Below, one piece after another: positions 44,601 to 54,479 of a DNA stretch of 64,000 nucleotides. Under the pieces are notes generated by a model. The model saw nothing but the letters and a program-made list of their open reading frames with translations, had not been told where the DNA came from and made no database searches. Source of the DNA: Hemicordylus capensis (taxonomy: Eukaryota > Chordata > Lepidosauria > Squamata > Cordylidae); the NCBI RefSeq assembly GCF_027244095.1, contig NC_069662.1, positions 9,698,501 to 9,762,500 on the forward strand, in the 5' to 3' direction. Every line of letters begins with the position of its first letter. Positions within the stretch are counted from its first letter, which is position 1. The position numbers and the translations under genes were made by a program.

Positions 44601-47600
44601 CATCTAGTTTGTTAACTCTCCCATAAGACACTCCTGAGCCGTCATCCCAGTTCTCATCAGCCAGCTTACTCACTCTGGTTCTATCCCCTCCCATAAGTTT
44701 CATTCCACAGGAGGTGGAATGAAAATGGTGGAGTCTGTATTCCACATGCCCCTCACTCTCTCAGTTGCTTCCCCAGACCATACACCCACTGCCCCTCAGC
44801 TAAGCAAAAAGCTCAGATTCTTAATGTGCCACAGTTTTAGGCATCGTCTGCATAGCTTTATGCTCAGATCCAGAAGCGACTTCTTTGCTGACCTAGTTTA
44901 TACGGGGACCAGCGATCTCACTGATCCGGCTCAGCTTTTACATGTGTCATGATGAGGAAAAGAAAGAGCTGGGACCTGTACCTATCAATGATTGTTAGCT
45001 GTGGGTTCAGAGGCAGGGCCAGTTGGAGGAGGAGGAGCTCTTGCCTGCTCCTCCCAGCAACTCCAGCTCTGCTGTCCTTGAGACCTGCCTGCATTGCCTC
45101 CCAGCACACCTCCAGGATGGCACCTCTCTTACATCCTTCAAATCCCTCCACAGAACGGTGACATCTTTGTCACAACCCTTCAGCCTATCTCTAGGCCAGG
45201 CGTTTTTGTGACCTCAAGAAGTAGATCTTGCTAAAGTTGGAGGGAAATAAGTTAAGTGAATCTACCCTGGAATTTGGCAACACACAAATTCAATCTATGC
45301 TATGGCTTCCTTCTTCCTCCCCGCCTCATCGTGGTCAGGGCTGCTGAGCATACCCCTGTCCTGAACCCACCTCTTTCCCCCTCCTCTCAATGTGACTGGC
45401 TGGCTAGGTGCTCAGGCCTGGCCCACCCCTCCCTCAGCCTGACTGACAGGCTCAACAGCCAGCAAAATGCCGGCTGATGCTCAGCCTTGGCATTGCCCTG
45501 GCTGCCGAGCCTGTCAGTCAAGCTGAGAGAGGGGCGGGCTGAGTCTGAGCAGCCAGCCACGCATGCAGAGAGGAGGAGAGAACAACGCTCCCTGACACCC
45601 CATCTCTCCTGGAGAGGGAGCCAATGGAAGTGAGGGAGGGAGGTGGGAGGGTGCGGTGTGCCTCCTACAAAGTTTCAAAGTATGCCCAGGGGTTCAAGTA
45701 CCCCGGTGGAAAACCCTGCCCTAGCCAGGGGTTTTCAATATATGTAACTGAAATCTTTCAGTTACATATACTTTATTTGAAAGGGGGAAAAGAAAGAGTC
45801 ACACAAACCCTCTATTTACACTTGCCTTGATTTCTGCCCCCTGCTTCCTCTGTTGTCTCCCAGGTCAAACTTTAGAATGTAAGCCCCTCAGGGCAGGGAC
45901 CTATCCTTTTGTACTTTGTAAAGTGCCATGCCATTAATAGTGCTGCATAACTGATAGGTGGCAAAAAGAATGCCCTGCTTGTGAGCTTCCCAAAGTACCT
46001 TGGTAGGCCACTGTGGGAAACGGGATCCTGGATGACCTAGACCTTGGGTATCAGGACCCTTCTTATGAGCAACACAACCTCAACCATCCAGTTGTTCTTA
46101 CCTTTCTCAAACTCCTCGTTCAGGATGTAGGCTTCAGCTCTGTCACGCAGGATGAAGATGTTCCTGGGATCAAGCTGGTGGGCTTCCGTGCAGATGTCGA
46201 TGGCTTCATGAGGTTGTTTGCTCTGTGGTGGGGTGGGGAGAACAGGTTAATCTGTGCCTCCAAGTTCCCAGGAAACCTCATTCCTCACTGTGTTCTGTAC
46301 CAATGCCAATTCACTGGACAGCATCAAACCAGAGCAATGCTGGTTCAGAGCTCTTCTTAGACATGGGCTAAGCAGCCCCGCATCTACAGATAAAGGGGCT
46401 AAGCAATGTAACCAAGGACAAACAAGGAAGTGAGGGCAGAGCAGGAAGCCAGAGACAGGCCCCTTGATTTCAAACAACTGAAGCTTTATCTCTAGGACTA
46501 AGTTATTTTTAAAATCACTCAAGATCTGGCAGTGTTAGCATTCGAGCGTGAAGCACTTAACCCACTCCTATGAAGTGTTTTGGGTTTTTTTTAATCGTAA
46601 GAGACCATAATGTCTAGAACTCAGCTTCCCAAAATTAACACATGCCCCTTCTGAGAAGCCAAACAAATGTCTATTTCCCTCTTCTCCTCGAATGGGCAGG
46701 ACAGTCTGGCCTCACCTTGGACAGACAGTGGCAGATGCGTCCTCTTGCCTTCGTGGTATAGATCTCCACTTTGGGTTCCGTCTTCATGGCTGCTTTGTAC
46801 TTCTCAATAGCTTCTTCATACCTATTGCCAGCCAGCAACAGAAATCACAGCATTTGGAAGAGAATGGCACCTTGAGTATTCTCAGACTTGGGTCCCCAGA
46901 TGTTGTTGGGACTCTTTATTTTGGCAAAAACTGCTTTTTGTGCAAAAGCCAATTCACTCATGCATAAACTGTTCCCTGTAACAGGAATTTCCAGACATTG
47001 TTGACTACAGCTCCCAGCGTCCCCAGTTGTGATGGCCTTTGGCTGCGGACTGTGAGAGCTGGAGTCCACAACATGGAGGAATCCCTATTATGAGGAATGC
47101 TGCCCCACACCTCCTCACAAGAGCCGAGGAAAAGGAGAGGATCCACCCCACCTCTGAGCTCGGATGTGCTCCTCGGCCGATTCCAGCTGCTTGGCCAGCT
47201 TCTTCACTTGCTTGTAGTGGGAGAAGCAGTCCTTGTCATCCTGATCCAGCTTCAGGCATTCACGTACTTGGCTGCAGAGAGGAGAGAGAGTCCAGCTGGA
47301 GTGGAAGGGGCTAATGAAAAGACTCAACGAGCAGGCAGCAGGAAGAAAGGAATCCACTCACAGATGCTCAGAATTTCACAATTCAACTGGCCTTCCCTGA
47401 GAAGTCCAACACTGTCATTCACTTCAATGAAGAAAGGGACGAGGGATGTGTGGCCAGCTGGCCCGCCAGGTACCCTCCCTCTTGCATCCCTCAGCCAGTG
47501 TCACCAGCCCTCTGCCCATCTTGTCTGCCTCTACTTCCGAGTTAGCAATGGAGAGAAGCAGAGGAGGAATGAGGTTCCCCCCCATTCTGTTGAGTTTGGG

Positions 47601-48194
47601 ACTACTAGGGCTGGTGAATGCTCTCCCCCGCCCCCCAGCAACAAGTGGCTTTGATTTAATGAAGAAATCCCTCCTCCCTCTGCCTGTGCTCAGCTCCTGC
47701 CTTTGTTCATGTGCACCCACTTTGGCTAGCGGGCAACACATGAGGCTCCAAGGCAGAACCCCTGTCCTGGTGCTGTCTACAAGCGGATCTAGGAAGAAAG
47801 TTACAGGAGATGCTTTCAGGCTATTAGAGCAGGGCATTCTTTGCACACACATGCACACACTTTAGGTAGAGGGATGGAAGCGAACTACAGGCGGTACTCA
47901 CTTTAAGGACTCCTCGTGTTCTCCCACGTTGTAATAGAGCTTGCTGAGTTTCAGGAAAGCGGCCCTGTTATCGTTACGGAGCTTGGTGGTGGGTTTCAGG
48001 TCCAGGATGGCCTTGCTGTAGTCACCAAGGAAGAGGTGGCACTCGGAGCGCAGCTCCTTGGCTTCTGGGTCCCAGGGGGAAATCTGAAGCAAAGAAGAGG
48101 GTGGGGGTCAATGGTACTCCTAATGCTTCCCCATCTTCATGACTTCAGAGGTTTCCCCAACTAGTTTTTCCTGTGTGCCACTGGATAAATTGAT

Positions 48195-48229
<35 letters not shown>

Positions 48230-51200
48230 TCTACCAGGGAATTCTGGCAAATCCAGCCAATCTCCCCTGAAATGTGCAATGCCCTCTTCCATCCTATGTG
48301 GATAGGTGAGAAGAGAAGCATTCGTTTATCTTTACACTGATATCTCACTCTTCCTCCAAGCAGCCCGTGGTTATCCTCACAACAACCCTGTGAGGTAGGT
48401 TAGCCTGAGAGATAAGGGACCAGCCCAGAGTCACCTAGTGAGTTTCATGGCTGAACAGGGATTTAAATTGGGTCGAGTCCACCACTTAACGGCTACACCA
48501 TGCTGGCTAATGCGAGGAGGAGGAGGCTTCTTGCTTATGTAGATCCTTCTCCGCTTCTCCTTTTCATCCCAGCCACCCCAACTACAGGACAGGTAACACC
48601 TCTAGGTTGGGTCCAGCAGACCCCAGTTGTGCATCCCTCCATCAAAATGGGCAGGTGCATTCTCACTTCATGTCAATTTCACACCACGCCAACCTAATTC
48701 CTCTCCAGACAGACAAACATATCTTGAGGATTTTTGTTCCACAACATCAACAAGCATAATAAATAGGGCCAACACTAAAAAAATATATAAATTTGTAGTA
48801 ATCAAATCTGCATAAATATGTAATTGACAAGTTAAAGAAAGAAATCAATATTTATTTTTTAGATGCAGTGTGTGGGGGAGCAGTTCTTAATTAAGGCTGT
48901 ATTACATTTGCTTGTATTAAAACCAACCAACAACAGAATTTAGATTGCCCAATCAGAGGGGTTTTTTTTAGTCTATTAAAATGGTTTATTTAATCAACAG
49001 CGCTGTCCCTGGCAGGGCGTGGGCCTGGGGGTGAATCAGCATGTGCGGGGCCTCCTTAGCTCTTCAATATAATATACATCATATGTATTATTATAATACA
49101 TACACACAGTTTTACACATTTGTGTAACTTGCATTCCAAAATGGAATTCTCTTGCAATAATTTTTTTTTTATTTTGAAGGAAGACCCTTTGATTCCCAAC
49201 ATGGCAGGACGATCATTGCAAGGGCAGCAGTACCAGCCAAGGGAGGCAGTGTGCACGCATGTGCATTCAGAGTTCAACCTTCCCGATTCAACCTGAGTGG
49301 GAGCTAAGTAACTCTCCCGAGTCTCTACCCTCCCTCCTTATAAGCCGCGGATATAGTTTCTAAGCTCACTTGGGCCTCCTAACACAAGCAAGCAGCAGGC
49401 AGCAACCATACAGGAGGAGTGAATGAAGCAAAGACAGGAGATGGATTGGAAATCTGGATGGGTGGGTGGAGGAATGGATGTTGGAACAAGCAGAAGCATC
49501 AGGGCAGCCAGACACGATATTTGGCGCACAGAACTGCACAGAGAGAGTGCACAGCTGCAGATGGTGGTGCATGTGGTAGAGAGTTCCCACCACCAGAGAA
49601 AATGCATAGCCGCAAATCATGGGGGTGGCGGGGGGGAGAGTTTACACCTTTCCTCACAGTCCACACATCTCCTTTTTCCATGAGGAGGCGGCTTTTCCCA
49701 CACCTCCTTTCCCAAGCCACAGCCAGTGACTGTGCCCACCGCCCACCCCGGTTCTGGAAGCTTCAGTGATCCAGAGCTGCTTGAAGGGGTTAACAGAACC
49801 CAGCTGACAGTTTGTTTGCTTTTAAATCCCCAAGCAAGGTGGAGAAAGAAACAAGCATGGGAGGAGAGCTAGTCTTGTGGTAGCAATCATGAATTTCCCC
49901 CTTCTCTCCCCTGCCACCCCCACCCCCACCCACGGATCTTCTGCTCCTTCCTGAGACATGGCCGTGCGAATTCCCACACACTCCAGTGCAACAATGCCAC
50001 CATTCTGTGCACAGCTGGCCCTGGCTATAAGGAGGGGTGGTGGTGGTGGTTAGAGCTTGTTTTTGATCCAGGCCAGGCAGCAGATGGCCCCGTGCATTCA
50101 TCATTGGGGTTCCTGCTGCATGGTGCCCTGCAGTTGTGGGATCTTCATCAGAAGGTAAGTTGGGTGGGGGATCAGCAGAGGAGGGGTCCCTCCTTAGGCC
50201 AGTAAAAGAAGCACTTTGAAACTGCAGCGGGTGTGTGTGTGTGTGTGTGTGAACTGCTCCCTGTTCGCATGCCGGTGTAGAATTGCAGATTTCATCCTAT
50301 CTTCATTTGTGCTTGTGATTCCACACTGTGGAATCACAACTTGGGGGCGGCGGAGAGTGCGTGCGCCTGGGCCCTTTCCTGTACCTCCTCATGGCCCAAT
50401 CCCCCTCCAAACTAGCGCTGCAGCCGTTCAGCTCCAGTGATGGGGGAGGACAAAGCCAACCCCCACCACGTCTGGCTGTCTCCTCCCCTCTGACAGAGTA
50501 GGGAAAGCAGCCTAAGGCAGGGGAGGCTGGGGAGAGAGTGTGCACGTGCCCGCAGGCCTGCACTGCCTTCCTGAGTGGCTAGCAGCCACTCTCTGGGCGC
50601 CTTCGGCCGTGAGCTGGTTGAGGAGAGAGAGCAGGGCAGTCTGCTCGGCCAGTATGCCGAGCAAGGGGCCTGTCCAAGTCCGATCACCCTGGTCGCCCCG
50701 CCCAAAGGATGGCCCTGTTAATCAAACAGACCAACCAATTTCATGTTGCAGCCCTCAAAACAAGACATAGCAACTGCGTGCAGGCCGAGACAGACAGCAA
50801 CCGGTGCCAAAGCGACAGGCCAGCAGTCTGTGATGAAATGAGGATCTGAAGCCGCCAGACCCCCCCTGGGGCCCTAGTGCAACTCTGCTGGGCCAGGCTA
50901 GCCCGATAAGGAGAAATGACCAACAAGGTACCTCAATTGCTCGATCCAGAATACTGATGGTTCCCAGATAATTCCTCCTCTGAAAGGCAGTCCGGGCTTC
51001 TTGCATGGAGAATTCTAGCTCAGTGACCCGTGCGAGCTGACTCTGGGCTTCTGTGTTATCTGGACTACTTTGAAGCTGATGGGAATATTGAAAAAATGAA
51101 AATCAAAGAGCACCAAAAGAAGCTTCAGTTAATGTGTATGGTAACATATCTCCTGCTCTTCTAGCATCTTTCTTGGGTCTGTTTCTAAACTGGGAGCCCC

Positions 51201-54200
51201 TAGAAGAAGGGATCTGTCCTCTCATTTGTTGTAAAGGCCCCAATGTCAATATACAGGTTGCCCTGGGAAAAACTGGGGTATTCTGGAACAGACCGAAAGT
51301 ATGCAACTGGAAATCTTGTCAGTGTCATGGATATAATCAATCATAGTGGAGTGTTAAAATGAGCTTTTATTTATGGCTTACCAATCAAAGAGCAGTAGGA
51401 TGCTTTAAAAAAACCCAACACGTTTGTCTTTGTAATTATGCTTAATTGATACAAGAAAAAGATGATCAGGGAAAATGCAAGAGGAAAAGTGGCTGCAAGG
51501 ACATCTGAGGATTTGACTAGTCATTTCCAGAAGTGCCCAGATATTCCCACAAACATCTATTTGTGTACTGTTCCAGTTAGTGGCAATGAGGGCTGTATAG
51601 GGCAATGTCTTAGCAGGTTATTTATTTATTTGACATATTTATATCCCACACAAAATTTACGTCTCTGGGAGGCTCACAATAAAATGTAATAAAAAATTAC
51701 AACCCTCATTTCTAGTCACTGCAATGTATAGACTGATGGGCATATTGTAGTGAAACTGAAATTCTGTATAGGCGCAAGCAGTGTTCCCTGCAACAAGGAT
51801 GCCCAGATCTGTTGACTCCAACTGCCATAATCCTCAGCGAAAGGCCACTGCAGCTGGGGGTGCTGGGAGTCATAGTCAACAACACCTGGGAATTCTTGTT
51901 ACAGTGGCTGCAAAACTTGAAGCCAAAACTGGAGAGAAGAGTTCCCCTGACAATATGGGTTGCCTCGAGATTCTAAATGGCTGGAAAATATCAGAGGTGG
52001 AGGAGGAGACTGCTGATTAAGGTAGGTAGGCATATGGCCTTGCTGTTGGTTTCCCAGACCTCACTCTTGGGATGCCCCAAAGACGGATTCCCAAAGAGGC
52101 CCTGAAGCATCTTTCCCCAATGGCCCATCACGTTCTGCCAAAGAGCTTGCATCACCAGCCCAGGTGCCCAAACTTGTGGCCAGTTTCTGGCAGGGGGTAC
52201 ACCGCTTACCACAGCTTCAAAGTCCTGCTTAGCCTCCTGTGTGCTGCCTTGTTTCAAGAGGATGTTGCCTCGCTGCAGTCGGGCCTGTGGGGTAGAAAAG
52301 TCCAGATTCTCAAGGCCGAGGATGATGCAAAGACAGTCTCTGAGACAAGAGCAACAGTTTCCCGTTTAGAAACAGGAAACTGCCACGTGCAGATGAAAGG
52401 AAGCTCCGAGATGGTTTCAGGGCCCAGCTGAGTGTGTTGGTCGGGGTGTAGCAAGGCTGGAACAAAGGCCGGCCTGTGCGCTTTCCTGCACTGGCCATGC
52501 CCCCTGCATCCGCATGGTGATTCAGGGGGAAGGGGCATGGCTGGTGCAGAGTAGCATTCAGTGTTCTTTCTAACAGGGATTCCCAGATGTTGTTGACTAC
52601 AGCTCCCAGAATTCCCAGCTGCCATGGCTTTTGCTTGGGGATTATGGGAGTTGTAGCCAATAACATCCGGGAATTCCTCTTAGAGGGAACAGTGGTAGCA
52701 TGTGCAGCAGTCTTCATGGTGGGCCACTGTGCGAAACAGGATGCTGGACTAGATGGGCCTTGGGCCTGATCCACTAGGGCTGTTTTTATGTGGTGTGTGT
52801 GTGTGTGTGTGTATGGGAAGTCTGGTGGAGGGAAGAGGGGTGCCGGTGGCAGTGTTCTGTCCAATTTTTTTCATCTGTGTGCGGAATGAGTTTTGTTCTG
52901 GGTGGCAGCATCAAGGCAACGTGTGTGCACATGCATTTGGAGTAGGGTCTTACCGATTCAGCGTGAGCAGGATCTAAAATTAACTGAGCGGACATTTTAA
53001 AAAAACTTGTGTGTGCATGCACATGCTCATAGCTTAGCGGGAACACTGCCTGGTGGGCCCCCCCTGGGACATTTGTCCCCTCCTCCCCACTCCATTGTGC
53101 CAATGGGCCTGGTGCTGAGTTTGACCTTGAAAGGCTTAAGTCAGGGGGTCCTCAAATCTGGGTTCCCTGATGATGTTGGACTGAAACTCCCATCATCTCC
53201 AGCCACAATGTCTAGAGGCCACTGTGGCAGGGGATGATGGGTATTGTAGCCTAACATCATCTGGCGGTCCAAGTCCAAGAATCCCTTCCTTAAGTAGACT
53301 CGGAGCAGGATATCTCAACAACTGCTACTCTGTATTATCTTGATGACCTGCTCCATAGTCCTTCGCTGAAACTGCAGTGGATGGCCACACACAAGGCAGT
53401 GGCCCACATATCACACAATACAACGTGCACATTGTACTGTATGGTATGTGGGCTGGTGCCTGTGGCGATGCCTATTTTGTGGAGCCTGCCTCATTCCACT
53501 GTTAGTTAGGTTTAGACTGCAGGTTTAGAGATGGCCCTTACAGAGCACATTTGGGACTGCAGAGAATTAATTGCTCCGTGGCTCTTTTGCTGCAGCTCTC
53601 TCATAGTGGTTTTATATCACTTTTTTAATGCAACTTGACTTTACTGGTGTGAGCCACCTGAGTACTGCTAAGCTGGAATGGCACAATACATACAGAGATG
53701 CATGCACTGATAATTCTCAGGGTCCTGATTAAATAGCAAATGGAGACCCTCACAAACAAACCCAATGGAGGAAACTGCTTATGCTCCCTGGAAGTATTAT
53801 GAGTCCAGAACACCGGCATCCACCAGTACTGCATGTACACTTCCCCACATAACTGAACATTGCTCTGAACCAGTGTTCCCTCTAACAGGGATTCCCAGAT
53901 GTTGTTGACTACAACTCCCAGAATCCCCAAACAAAGGCTATTGCAGCTGGGGATTCTGGGAGTTGTAGTCAACAACATCTGGGAATCCCTGTTAGAGGGA
54001 ACACTGTTCTGAGAACAAGCACTGAACAGGGAGGGGCCCCTCTACCCACAACCCTCCATTCCTGGACCCCACACAAACTCCTCGTCCATACCATCTAGGT
54101 CCTCCATGGCCTTTTCCTCCCACATCTCTCCACTCATCAGACATTTGCACACATCCCTGCATGTGACCATCGCTCATACAGCTCCACCACCCTTAACCAT

Positions 54201-54448
54201 CCTGATGTCTCATGGTCCCTCCACTTCCCTCCTCCCCATTGCTTAACCCTTTATCAAATTTTAGACTGCCAGCTCTACAGTCTAAAATACAGCAATAACA
54301 AACAGGGAACTCAAGCTAGATCTTTTGCATGCCATGCTAGAGCTTCAAGGCCAGGATAATCTCCTCTCCCCTACTCCAGCCAGAAGAGCTTCCTGCCCAA
54401 CTCAGATCTGAGAGGAAGGGGTCGGGGGGGAAGAAAGAAAGAAAGATT

Positions 54449-54479
<31 letters not shown>

